Shown here one piece after another: positions 1 through 8,730 of a stretch of 64,000 bases of DNA. A program made the position numbers and the translations under genes. The DNA comes from Polaromonas sp. JS666 (GTDB taxonomy: Bacteria; Pseudomonadota; Gammaproteobacteria; Burkholderiales; Burkholderiaceae_C): positions 310,001 to 374,000 of the forward strand of contig NC_007948.1 of assembly GCF_000013865.1 (NCBI RefSeq), read 5' to 3'. The notes beneath the pieces are model-generated. The model was given only the letters and a program-made list of their open reading frames with translations, ran no database searches and was not told the origin of the DNA. Numbering within the stretch: the stretch's first letter is position 1; each line of letters begins with the position of its first letter.

Positions 1-40
1 CGAGGCCACGCATGTCGGGCAGGAGGGTGTCTTCAACCAT
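1..40 (-). CDS. 5' end of an unidentified gene, cut by window edge
   Basis: On the minus strand an ATG at 40 opens a frame running off the window and reading MVEDTLLPDMRGL. Thirteen residues are too few to assign a family. An AGGAG-like Shine-Dalgarno stands at 43-48. A sigma-54-type promoter lies so close (52-68) that the transcript would begin at about 42, so either the message is almost leaderless or translation starts at the second ATG (13). Three GCACC boxes upstream recall nitrogen-control (NtrC) half-sites. A nitrogen-regulated gene is therefore possible, but this is inference. Confidence 0.35.
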   Translation of the reverse strand, partial: MVEDTLLPDMRGL

Positions 41-51
41 GCACTCCTAAT

Positions 52-68
52 AGCAAGCATCGTGCCCA
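52..68 (-). promoter_or_regulatory. sigma-54 (-24/-12) promoter candidate
   Basis: The minus strand reads GGGCACG-ATGC-TTGCT, matching the sigma-54 consensus TGGCACG-N4-TTGCW at all but the first base, with the required GG-N10-GC spacing. Further upstream (73-112) are three GGTGC/GCACC boxes which could be activator half-sites. The promoter points away from the lipoprotein gene at 241 and toward the partial gene at the window edge. Confidence 0.55.
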
Positions 69-240
69 GATTGGTGCAAAAACAGGCCCTGTATTGGTGC
101 CATAGTGGTGCATTGACCCGCCCGTATGGCCGAGGCCACCCACCGCCCGGCCCCAGGATGGCGCGCGAATGGCTGTAAAGTGCGATGCTTGCTGACCTAC
201 CTCCCACCACGACCTGACCCAAGAGAGCTGAGAGCGCCTG

Positions 241-825
241 ATGCCACGACAGACCCGGACCTTTTCAATTGTTGCCATGACGGCGTTGCTGGCGCTGGCC
301 CTCACGGCCTGCAGCCCCGCCTTCAACTGGCGCGAGGTACGCCCCGACAACACCCGCCTCAGCCTGTTGTTGCCCTGCAAGCCGGACAAGGCGCAAAAAA
401 CCGTGCCGCTGGGCGGCCAGCCGACCGTGCTGGCCATGCTGGGCTGCGATGCCGGCGGCGCGACTTTTGCCGTGGCAGTGGCCGACCTGGGGGATGCGGC
501 CAAGGTTGGCCCCGTTCTGGCCCAGTGGCAGAGCCTGACACTGGCCAACATGAAAGCCGGGCCGCGGGCTGCCGGCCCCGGGCCGGGGGGCACACAGGTT
601 GTGCCGCTCAAGCTTCCCGGCGCATCGGCGGAGCCCGCACCCCTGCTGGTGAGCGCCCAGGGGCAGCGCGCTGACGGAACGGCCGTGATGGGCCGGGCCG
701 CCTACTTCGCCCAGGGATCGCAGGTCTTTCAGGTGGTGATGTATGCGGGGGCAACCAAGCGGGACGCAGCGCCCCAGGCGGTCGAAGTGGCCGAGACTTT
801 TTTCGCAAGCCTCAAGTTCGAATAA
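241..825 (+). CDS. putative lipoprotein, 194 aa
   Basis: The N-terminus has a basic start (MPRQTRT), a hydrophobic stretch and the lipobox LTAC at about residues 21-24, so the mature protein should be lipid-anchored at Cys24. The remainder is a compact soluble domain with two further cysteines (near 46 and 69) and a C-terminal VAETFFASLKF motif. Charge and length suit a periplasmic or outer-membrane-anchored protein. I recognise no enzymatic motif. It is separated by about 100 bp from the downstream MFS gene and has a purine-rich site (GAGAG) before the ATG. Confidence 0.8.
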   Translation: MPRQTRTFSIVAMTALLALALTACSPAFNWREVRPDNTRLSLLLPCKPDKAQKTVPLGGQPTVLAMLGCDAGGATFAVAVADLGDAAKVGPVLAQWQSLTLANMKAGPRAAGPGPGGTQVVPLKLPGASAEPAPLLVSAQGQRADGTAVMGRAAYFAQGSQVFQVVMYAGATKRDAAPQAVEVAETFFASLKFE

Positions 826-923
826 ATCCGACACACGCCCCAAACACGCATCCCCACGCGCACATTCCTAAACACAAGTCCATAAGATAAAGACGTAAAG
901 ATGCGGACGAGACCCCCTGCTTT

Positions 924-2219
924 ATGACAAAGGCCCAGAACGCCTCGCCAGCGATGCCGGTGGCAACAGCTTGCCCGGCCTCGTCTCTCCCGCTGGACAG
1001 GAAAACCGCCGCCATCGTGTTCCTGGCCTTTGCGGCTGCCTATTTCTGTTCTGCGCTGGTGCGGGCCATCACGGCCACGCTGTCGCCCGTGTTGAGTCAG
1101 GACTTTGCCCTGCAGGCACGTGACTTGGGGCTGCTGGGGGCGGGCTATTTCCTGGGGTTTGCGTCCACTCAGTTGCCGCTGGGAGCCTGGCTGGACCGCC
1201 ATGGCCCCAAGCGGGTGATCCTGTGTTTCCTGAGCCTGGCCGTGCTGGGTTGCCTGGCGTTTTCGCTGGCGGGTACCTTTGCCTGGCTGCTTGCCGCCCG
1301 CGTGCTGGTGGGCATGGGCGTCAGCGCCTGTCTGATGGCCCCTCTGACGGGCTATCGCCGCTGGTTTGACGGGCCTGCCGTTTTGCGCGCCAATTCCTGG
1401 ATGCTGATGACGGGCTCGCTCGGCATGCTGGCTTCCACCCTGCCGGTGCAATGGCTGATGCCGTTGACGGGCTGGCGTCCGCTGTTCTGGATTCTGGCGG
1501 CGATGATTTTGCTGTCGATGGGCGTGATCGCCTGGGTGGTGCCTGCATGGCAGAAGAATGCCGACGCAACCCCCGGAGCTCCCGGGACGGCGGGCGCAGA
1601 GGCAAGCTACGCAATGGTCTGGCGCAGCCGGTATTTCCAGAAAATGTCGCCGCTGGCTTTCTTCAATTACGGCGGCCTGGTGGCCGTGCAGACGCTGTGG
1701 GCCGGCCCGTGGATGGTCAAGGTGGCGGGCTATACCCCGCTGGAAGCGGCCACCGGTCTTTTCTACATCAACGCCGCCATGCTGGTGACTTTCTGGGCCT
1801 GGGGCATGGTCAACCCCTGGCTGGTCGGACGAGGCTGGAGCGCCAACCGGCTGATCGGCTGGGGCGTGCCCGTCAGCCTGCTGGTGCTGGCCGCCAACAT
1901 CTTCGCCGGCAGCGCCACCGGGTGGCTGGGCTGGGCTCTTTTTTGCATGAGTTCCAGCGCCCTGGGCCTGGCCCAGCCGGCGGTGGGCATGGCGTTCAGC
2001 CCTTCACTGGCCGGGCGCGCCATGTCGGCCTACAACCTGATGATCTTTGGCGGCGTGTTTGTGGTGCAATGGGGCATTGGGCTGGCTGTCGACGCATTCA
2101 GGGCCGCCGGGCTGACCGAAGTGGCCAGCTTTCAGGCGGCCATGGGCGTGTTTTTATGTTGCTGTATCGCCTCATATGGGTATTTCCTCAGTGTGAACGC
2201 TGATAATTCACCGCAATGA
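924..2219 (+). CDS. MFS transporter, 431 aa
   Basis: A major facilitator superfamily permease of normal length (about 12 hydrophobic segments). The conserved loop between helices 2 and 3 is visible as GAWLDRHGPKRV near residues 88-99, and a GxGxS-like turn follows in helix 4 (VLVGMGVSACLMAPL). A cytoplasmic central loop (about 205-225) is rich in Ala, Gly and Pro. The substrate cannot be predicted. Its stop overlaps the start of the PTS EIIA gene (ATGA at 2216-2219), implying translational coupling, although MFS proteins are not part of the PTS phosphorelay. Confidence 0.85.
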   Translation: MTKAQNASPAMPVATACPASSLPLDRKTAAIVFLAFAAAYFCSALVRAITATLSPVLSQDFALQARDLGLLGAGYFLGFASTQLPLGAWLDRHGPKRVILCFLSLAVLGCLAFSLAGTFAWLLAARVLVGMGVSACLMAPLTGYRRWFDGPAVLRANSWMLMTGSLGMLASTLPVQWLMPLTGWRPLFWILAAMILLSMGVIAWVVPAWQKNADATPGAPGTAGAEASYAMVWRSRYFQKMSPLAFFNYGGLVAVQTLWAGPWMVKVAGYTPLEAATGLFYINAAMLVTFWAWGMVNPWLVGRGWSANRLIGWGVPVSLLVLAANIFAGSATGWLGWALFCMSSSALGLAQPAVGMAFSPSLAGRAMSAYNLMIFGGVFVVQWGIGLAVDAFRAAGLTEVASFQAAMGVFLCCCIASYGYFLSVNADNSPQ

Positions 2220-2659
2220 ACGGCATTTTCATCATCGCCCATGCCCCGCTGGCTTCCGCCCTGCGCCACTGCATGCTGCATGTGTTTCCCGACAACGCAG
2301 CGGGCGTTGCGGCGCTGGATGTGCAGCCCAACATGCCGCCCGAAGAAACACTGGCCCAGGCGCGCGTCATGCTGGAGCAGCTGGGCACCTCGCACGTCCT
2401 GGTGCTGGTGGATGTTTTTGGCGCCACCCCCTGCAATGTGGCGCAAAAACTGGTCGATGGCGTCCATTCCAAGCTGATCACTGGCGTGAATTTGCCCATG
2501 CTGCTGCGAACCGTGTCGTATCGGCACGAGTCGCTCGATGCACTGGTGGCGCGCGCGCTGGTCGGCGCCACACAGGGGGTGATGCAGGTGGCCATCACCG
2601 CGCCGCAAAATCAGGTACGCAGAACTCATGATCAAGACCAGCACGAACATCAACAATAA
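2216..2659 (+). CDS. PTS EIIA, mannose/fructose family, 147 aa
   Basis: The sequence begins MNGIFIIAHAPLA; His9 is the expected phosphorylation site of mannose-family EIIA domains, and the second signature LVLVDVFGATPCN follows near residue 60. No EIIB, EIIC or EIID partner is nearby. The protein therefore resembles the stand-alone EIIA of betaproteobacteria, which is thought to act in regulation and not in sugar import. The gene overlaps the MFS gene by 4 bp upstream and the HPr gene by 32 bp downstream, so the three are probably cotranscribed. Confidence 0.88.
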   Translation: MNGIFIIAHAPLASALRHCMLHVFPDNAAGVAALDVQPNMPPEETLAQARVMLEQLGTSHVLVLVDVFGATPCNVAQKLVDGVHSKLITGVNLPMLLRTVSYRHESLDALVARALVGATQGVMQVAITAPQNQVRRTHDQDQHEHQQ

Positions 2660-2897
2660 GCTGGGGCTGCATGCCCGGGCATCCGCAAAACTCACCAAAC
2701 TCGCCGGCAGCTTTCCCTGTGAGGTCTGGATGAGCCGGGGCGAGCGCCGAGTCAACGCCAAGAGCATCATGGGGGTGATGATGCTCGCGGCCGGGCTGGG
2801 AAGCGTTGTGGAGGTTGAAACCAACGGAGATCAGGAACAGGCTGCGATGGATGCCATTCTGGCGCTCATTGCCGACAAGTTCGGCGAAGGGGAATGA
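2628..2897 (+). CDS. ptsH: phosphocarrier protein HPr, 89 aa
   Basis: Complete HPr: LGLHARAS contains the active-site His15 that accepts phosphate from EI, and AKSIMGVMML contains the regulatory Ser near position 46. Length is usual for the family. The start codon lies inside the EIIA gene, 32 bp before its stop. The alternative of a shorter EIIA is unlikely because its frame is open through the overlap. Phosphate would pass from EI (gene at 3062) to HPr and then to the EIIA. Confidence 0.95.
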   Translation: MIKTSTNINNKLGLHARASAKLTKLAGSFPCEVWMSRGERRVNAKSIMGVMMLAAGLGSVVEVETNGDQEQAAMDAILALIADKFGEGE

Positions 2898-3061
2898 GCA
2901 TGTGCCCCCCAAGGGCTGCTTGCTGCGAGTCGTCACCCGCCTTCCGGGTGCTGACCTTCGCTGGGGCTGCCCCGCGGAAAATGATGTTGCCCTTCTTCGT
3001 GCCTGCCACACGTATTGACGTATTGAGCATGGCATCTGTTAATTGGAATAGGGGAATTTGA

Positions 3062-4864
3062 ATGACGTTCTCAGTCCACGGTCTGGCGGTCTCGCGGGGT
3101 ATTGCGATTGGCCGTGCCGTGCTCGTGGCGTCCAGCCGTGCCGATGTGGCGCACTACTTCGTCGACCCCGCCAGGGTCGTTGAAGAGATCACGCGCGCCC
3201 GGGTGGCCCGCAATGCCGTGGCGGAAGAAATTACCCGCCTGCAGCAGGAGCTGCCGCCGGATGCGCCGCACGAACTGGCTGCCCTGCTGGACGTTCACCT
3301 GATGCTGCTGCAGGACGAGCAGCTGATCAGCGGCGTGAAGCACTGGATCACCGAACGCCATTACAACGCCGAGTGGGCATTGGCCACGCAGTACGAAATC
3401 ATTGCCCGCCAGTTCGATGACATGGAAGACGAGTACCTGCGTGAGCGCAAGGCCGACCTGGAGCAGGTGGTGGAACGCATCCTGCGGTACATGAAAGGCG
3501 TGGCCTCACCGGTGCAGCCGGTGGGGCCTGCCGGCGCCGGCCGCAAGCTCTCGCAGGGGCTGCTGCTGGACGACACCATGGATGTGCCCCTGGTGCTGAT
3601 CGCGCACGACATCTCCCCGGCCGACATGCTGCAGTTCAAGAAGAGCCTGTTTGCCGGTTTTGCGACCGACGTTGGCGGCAAGACCTCGCACACGGCGATC
3701 GTGGCGCGCAGCATGGACATCCCGGCGGTGGTGGGCGCGCGCAGCGCCAGCCAGCTGATCGAGCAGGACGACTGGGTCATCATCGACGGCGACGCCGGTG
3801 TGCTGATTGTCGACCCTTCACCCATCATCCTGGCCGAGTACGGTTTCAAGCAGCGCCAGGGTGAGCTGGAGCGCGAGCGGCTGAACCGGCTCAAGCACAC
3901 CCCCGCCGTGACGATAGACGGACAGAGGGTGGAGCTGCTGGCCAATATTGAAATGCCCGAGGACACCGTGGGCGCGGTCAATGCGGGTGCCGTCGGCGTC
4001 GGGCTGTTCCGCAGCGAGTTCCTGTTCATGGGGCGCAGTGGCGACCTCCCCGATGAGGAGGAGCAGTACCAGGCTTACCGCAAAGCTGTTGAGGGCATGC
4101 ACGGCCTGCCGGTGACCATTCGCACCGTTGATGTGGGCTCGGACAAACCGCTGGACCGGATCGACAAGGCGCAGGACAGCCACCTCAATCCGGCGCTGGG
4201 CCTGCGCGCCATCCGCTGGAGCCTGGCCGACCCGCCGATGTTTTTGACGCAGCTGCGTGCCATCCTGCGCGCGGCGGCGCATGGCCAGGTCAATTTGCTG
4301 GTGCCCATGCTGGCCCACGGCACCGAGATTCGCCAGACCATGGCGATGATTGATCACGCACGCGCCACGCTGGACAACAAGGGCACGCCCTATGGCCCGG
4401 TGCGTCTGGGCGCCATGATCGAAATTCCGGCGGCTGCGCTCTCGCTCAAGCTTTTCCTCAAATACTTCGACTTTCTGTCCATAGGCACCAATGACCTCAT
4501 CCAGTACACACTGGCGATTGACCGGGCGGACGAGTCCGTGGCGCATTTGTACGACCCTTGCCATCCGGCGGTGCTGCGTCTGGTGGCCGACACGATCGCC
4601 GAATGCAATGCGCAGGGCAAAGGGGTCAGCGTGTGCGGGGAAATGGCTGGCGATGTGAGCATGACGCGGCTGCTGCTGGGGCTGGGATTGCGCAGCTTTT
4701 CCATGCATCCGTCGCGCATCCTGGCGGTCAAGCAGCAAATTTTGCGGGCTGATGCCGGCAAGCTCAGCGTCTGGGCCGCGCAGGTGCTGGATGCCGAGGA
4801 TCCGGCCGCCCTGATAAACCCTGCCTCAGCGCCCATGCCATCGCCTGTGCCAGCCAACGCCTAG
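3062..4864 (+). CDS. ptsI: PTS enzyme I, phosphoenolpyruvate-protein phosphotransferase, 600 aa
   Basis: Full-length EI. The swivelling phosphohistidine domain carries GGKTSHTAIVAR with active-site His210. The C-terminal PEP-binding TIM barrel shows RSEFLFMGR, DVGSDKPL and the Cys-containing motif SVCGEMAGD near residue 520. The gene follows HPr after a 164-bp spacer and is preceded by AATAGGGG-type purines before the ATG. EI autophosphorylates from PEP and feeds HPr. With no sugar permease in the window, the role is probably regulatory. Confidence 0.95.
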   Translation: MTFSVHGLAVSRGIAIGRAVLVASSRADVAHYFVDPARVVEEITRARVARNAVAEEITRLQQELPPDAPHELAALLDVHLMLLQDEQLISGVKHWITERHYNAEWALATQYEIIARQFDDMEDEYLRERKADLEQVVERILRYMKGVASPVQPVGPAGAGRKLSQGLLLDDTMDVPLVLIAHDISPADMLQFKKSLFAGFATDVGGKTSHTAIVARSMDIPAVVGARSASQLIEQDDWVIIDGDAGVLIVDPSPIILAEYGFKQRQGELERERLNRLKHTPAVTIDGQRVELLANIEMPEDTVGAVNAGAVGVGLFRSEFLFMGRSGDLPDEEEQYQAYRKAVEGMHGLPVTIRTVDVGSDKPLDRIDKAQDSHLNPALGLRAIRWSLADPPMFLTQLRAILRAAAHGQVNLLVPMLAHGTEIRQTMAMIDHARATLDNKGTPYGPVRLGAMIEIPAAALSLKLFLKYFDFLSIGTNDLIQYTLAIDRADESVAHLYDPCHPAVLRLVADTIAECNAQGKGVSVCGEMAGDVSMTRLLLGLGLRSFSMHPSRILAVKQQILRADAGKLSVWAAQVLDAEDPAALINPASAPMPSPVPANA

Positions 4865-5131
4865 CCGGTCGGGCCGGGGGATCGCCGGTTGAAAATCGAC
4901 CGCAGCGGTAATATTCCCGTTTTCCCCGTTTTTTTGCCCCATGGCGAGGCTACGAAACCGGGTCTACAAATCCGGCAAAAACTGCCCTTTTCAGAGGCGA
5001 TTTTCGCTTTCCACGCACCAAGCCCGAGGGCTCCTGGCCACCTTGTTCCAAGGGATCACGACTCTGGATGCTTCAGACATATCTTGTTACACTGAAACTG
5101 GAACTAGGTGTGTCGGTGAGCGGGAGGACAA

Positions 5132-7297
5132 ATGTCCATTGGTCAGATCTCAGGAGATGGAAAATCGGCCGCGGTGCTTTCCGCGCACGATGAGTTGCTC
5201 GCTTGCTTGCTGATTGTCGCGCGGGCCCATGGCGAAGTTTTGACGCGGGACGCCATCATGGCGGGTCTTCCGGCCGAACACCAGCGCCTGACGCCCAGCC
5301 TGTTTGTCCGCGCGGCCCGGCGGGCCCGGCTCAGCAGCCAGCTGGTCCGAAAAAACCTCGACCGGCTCAAGGATGCCTTGCTGCCCGCCATTGTGCTGCT
5401 GCATGGCCAGAAGGCGTGCGTGCTGCTGGGCTTCAATGAAGACCGCAGCGCCGCCCGCATGGTCTATCCCGAGCTCGGCGATGCGCCCGTGATGGTTCCC
5501 CTGGCGAATCTGCAGGCAGATTACACGGGCGTCTCCATCTATGTACGGCCCAGCCTGCGCTTTGACGCACGCGCCCCCGAAGTGCGCGCCGGCCGTCATG
5601 GCCACTGGTTCTGGAGCGTCATGGCCGAGAGCCGGCCGCTCTACCGCGACGTGCTGCTGGCCGCCTTGCTGGCCAACCTGTTTGCGCTCGGCCTGCCCCT
5701 GTTCGTCATGAATGTGTACGACCGGGTGGTGCCCAACCACGCGTTTGAAACCCTGTGGGTGCTGGCCATCGGGCTGATGCTGATGCTGGTGAGCGACCTG
5801 GTGCTGCGCACGCTGCGCAGCCGGTTTGTCGACCTCGCCAGCAGCCGCGCCGATGTCAAGTTGTCGGCCTTCATCATGGAGCGTGTGCTCGGCATGCGCA
5901 TGGAGCAGCGGCCGGTTTCCGCCGGCTCGTTTGCCTCCAACCTGCGGGCGTTTGAGTCTGTGCGCGATTTCATCGGCTCGGCCACCGTGGTGGCCTTCAT
6001 TGACCTGCCGTTCGCGCTCATTTTCATGATCGTGATTGGCTGGATCTCCTGGCCCATGCTGATTCCCCTTGGCGTGGGCGCGCTCATCATGCTGCTGTAC
6101 GCGCTGGCTGTGCAGGGGCGGATGCACGAACTGGCAGAAACCACCTACCGCGCGGCCGCGCAGCGCAACGCCACACTGATCGAAGGCCTGGTGGGCTTCG
6201 AAACCCTCAAGGCGCTGGGCGCCGAGTCAGCCATCCAGCACAAATGGGAAAAAAGCGCGGCGCTGCTGGCGCGGGTGGGCGCGCAGTTGCGTTTGCTGTC
6301 GTCCACCTCCAGCAATACCTCGGCATTTGTGCAGCAACTCATCAGCCTGGTCATCGTCATCATCGGCGTCTACGTGATTGCCGAGCGCGAGCTGACCGTC
6401 GGTGGCCTGATTGCCTGCACCATGCTGGCCTCGCGCGCCATGGCGCCGGTGGGGCAGGTGGCGGGCCTGCTGGTCCAGTACCACACGGCCGCCACCGCGT
6501 TGACGTCACTCAATGAAATGATGGCGCGCGACGTGGAGCGCCCCGACGACACCACCTTCATCAGCCGTGGCCACCTCAAGGGAGCCATCGACTTTCGCGA
6601 TGTGAGCTTCAACTACCCGGGCCAGGATACGCCGTCACTGCGCAACCTGACGTTCAGCATCAAGCCGGGGGAAAAGGTGGCCATCCTGGGGCGCATCGGC
6701 TCGGGCAAGACCACGCTGGAAAAACTCATTCTGGGCCTGTACCGGCCTACGGCCGGGGCTGTGTTGGTCGATGGCGTTGACCTGCGCCAGCTCGACCCCG
6801 CCGAACTGCGGCGCCAGATTGGCTACGTGCAGCAGGACGTGATGCTGTTCTACGGCAGCCTGAGGGACAACATCACCCTGGGCTCCCCGCTGGCAGAAGA
6901 TGCCGACATCGTGAAGGCGGCCGAAATCGGCGGCATCATCGGGCTGGTGAACCAGCATCCGCAGGGCTTCGACATGCTGGTCGGCGAGCGCGGCGAGTCG
7001 CTGTCTGGCGGGCAGCGCCAGGGCGTGGCCATCGCGCGTGCGGTCATCAACGACCCCCCCATCCTGTTGCTGGACGAGCCCACCTCGTCGATGGACTACT
7101 CCAGCGAAGAAGACATCAAGCGCCGCCTGAAGGAGTTTTCGGTCGGCAAGACCGTGCTGCTGATCAGCCACCGCACCTCGGTGCTGGAGCTGGCGGATCG
7201 CATCATTGTCATGGACGGCGGCCGCATCGTCGCGGACGGACCCAAGGACCAGGTGGTCACTGCACTGCGCCAGGGGCGCATTGGAAAGGCTGCGTGA
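5132..7297 (+). CDS. lapB: type I secretion ABC transporter, LapB-like, 721 aa
   Basis: The inner-membrane motor of a type I secretion system. Residues about 1-140 form a C39-peptidase-like domain without an obvious catalytic Cys, as in adhesin exporters. Five to six membrane helices follow (about 165-440), then the nucleotide-binding domain with Walker A GRIGSGKTTL near 520, signature LSGGQRQ near 623 and Walker B ILLLDEPTSS near 645. A strong GGGAGGAC Shine-Dalgarno precedes the ATG. The stop overlaps the adaptor gene (TGATG). With the adaptor, the TolC-type protein at 24155 and the adhesins at 10128 and 16088 it makes a complete export route. The gene symbol is by analogy with Pseudomonas lapB. 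Confidence 0.92.
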   Translation: MSIGQISGDGKSAAVLSAHDELLACLLIVARAHGEVLTRDAIMAGLPAEHQRLTPSLFVRAARRARLSSQLVRKNLDRLKDALLPAIVLLHGQKACVLLGFNEDRSAARMVYPELGDAPVMVPLANLQADYTGVSIYVRPSLRFDARAPEVRAGRHGHWFWSVMAESRPLYRDVLLAALLANLFALGLPLFVMNVYDRVVPNHAFETLWVLAIGLMLMLVSDLVLRTLRSRFVDLASSRADVKLSAFIMERVLGMRMEQRPVSAGSFASNLRAFESVRDFIGSATVVAFIDLPFALIFMIVIGWISWPMLIPLGVGALIMLLYALAVQGRMHELAETTYRAAAQRNATLIEGLVGFETLKALGAESAIQHKWEKSAALLARVGAQLRLLSSTSSNTSAFVQQLISLVIVIIGVYVIAERELTVGGLIACTMLASRAMAPVGQVAGLLVQYHTAATALTSLNEMMARDVERPDDTTFISRGHLKGAIDFRDVSFNYPGQDTPSLRNLTFSIKPGEKVAILGRIGSGKTTLEKLILGLYRPTAGAVLVDGVDLRQLDPAELRRQIGYVQQDVMLFYGSLRDNITLGSPLAEDADIVKAAEIGGIIGLVNQHPQGFDMLVGERGESLSGGQRQGVAIARAVINDPPILLLDEPTSSMDYSSEEDIKRRLKEFSVGKTVLLISHRTSVLELADRIIVMDGGRIVADGPKDQVVTALRQGRIGKAA

Positions 7298-8712
7298 TGG
7301 CCTGGCTTAGCGAAAAAGCTTTTGAACGTCTGGGCAGCTGGGTCAACCGGTCGGCAGAATCCAGCCCGAGGGCTTTCGATCCGCTGGTCAAGCGGCTCAC
7401 GCCGGTGGAGGAGCAGGACTCGCTCGACTGGGCCGGTGATGCCGACTGGGCCCGCCTGCAGCAGGAACCCCTGCGCGCCAGGCGGCTGCTGCGCCTGGCC
7501 GCCGGCGTCCTGGTTCTGCTGGTGATCTGGGCCTACTTTGCCGAGCTCGATGAAGTCACCCGGGGTGAGGCCCGCGTGGTGCCGACCAGCCAGGTGCAGA
7601 TCATCCAGAGTGTTGACGGCGGTGTCGTGGAGGCCCTGCTCGTCAGGGAGGGGCAGATCGTCGACGCCGGCCAGCTGCTGATGCGCGTGGACCCGACACG
7701 CTTTGTCTCCACCATGCAGGAAAGCCGCGCCGCCCAGCTGTCTTACCAGGCCAAGGCTTTGCGGCTGGAGGCACTGACGCGGGGCACGCCGTTCAATCCG
7801 CCTGCGGACCTGGTGCGTGAAGCGCCCGATGTCGTTGCGCAGGAGTTGCGCCTGTATGAATCACGCCGGGCCGAAATCGGTGCCCAGCTTTACATATCGC
7901 AGGCCCAGTTGTCCCAGCGCCAGCAGGAGCTCAATGAAGTCCTTGCCCGCCGTGACCAGGCCGAACGCAGCCTGGAACTGATGAACAGGGAGCTCAACGC
8001 CACGCGCCCCATGATCGCCACCGGCGCCGTCTCCGAGGTAGAGGTGTTGCGCCTCGAGCGCGACGTCGCCCGCTTGCGCGGCGACCGGGAGCAGGCCACG
8101 GCGCAAATCTCGCGCGTGCAGTCCTCCATCCTGGAGGCCACGCGCAAGATCGAGGAAGTGCAGCTCACCAGCCGCAACCAGATGAGCGGCGAGCTGTCAG
8201 AGACCATGAACAAGCTGGCCACCCTGTCGCAAGGGGGTCGGGCGCTTGAAGACAAAGTCAAGCATGCCGATATCAAGTCGCCCGTGCGCGGCACCGTGAA
8301 GCGCCTGCTGGTCAATACCATGGGGGCGGTGGTGCAACCCGGCAAGGAAGTGGTTGAGGTGGTCCCGCTGGACGACGCGCTGATCCTGGAGGTACAAATC
8401 ACCCCCAAGGACATTGCCTTCCTGCGTCCCGGGCAGCAGGCCATGGTGAAGTTCAGCGCCTATGACTTTTCCATTTACGGCGGACTGGAGGCGGATGTGA
8501 TCAACATTGGCGCAGACTCGGTCATCGACGAAAAAGGCAATGCCTTCTATCATGTGCGGGTGCGCACACACAAACCCAGCCTGGGGCCCAACCTCCCCAT
8601 CATTCCGGGCATGGTGGCGCAGGTTGACATCCTCACTGGCAAGAAGTCGGTGTTGGCTTATCTGCTCAAACCCGTACTGCGGGCCAGAGCCAACGCCCTG
8701 ACTGAGCGCTGA
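7297..8712 (+). CDS. lapC: type I secretion periplasmic adaptor, LapC/HlyD-like, 471 aa
   Basis: A HlyD-family membrane fusion protein: one N-terminal membrane helix (about residues 65-85, LLRLAAGVLVLLVIWAYF), a lipoyl half-motif (IIQSVDGGVVEALLVREGQIVDAG), a long coiled-coil hairpin rich in Gln, Arg and Glu (about 140-290), then the returning lipoyl and beta-barrel part (IKSPVRGTVKRLLV, GMVAQVDIL). It overlaps the exporter stop codon as TGATG. A GTG at 7294 directly before the ATG is an alternative start. It links the LapB-like ABC protein to an outer-membrane TolC partner. Confidence 0.92.
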   Translation: MAWLSEKAFERLGSWVNRSAESSPRAFDPLVKRLTPVEEQDSLDWAGDADWARLQQEPLRARRLLRLAAGVLVLLVIWAYFAELDEVTRGEARVVPTSQVQIIQSVDGGVVEALLVREGQIVDAGQLLMRVDPTRFVSTMQESRAAQLSYQAKALRLEALTRGTPFNPPADLVREAPDVVAQELRLYESRRAEIGAQLYISQAQLSQRQQELNEVLARRDQAERSLELMNRELNATRPMIATGAVSEVEVLRLERDVARLRGDREQATAQISRVQSSILEATRKIEEVQLTSRNQMSGELSETMNKLATLSQGGRALEDKVKHADIKSPVRGTVKRLLVNTMGAVVQPGKEVVEVVPLDDALILEVQITPKDIAFLRPGQQAMVKFSAYDFSIYGGLEADVINIGADSVIDEKGNAFYHVRVRTHKPSLGPNLPIIPGMVAQVDILTGKKSVLAYLLKPVLRARANALTER

Positions 8713-8730
8713 GCAAGCGATGAACGAGCG

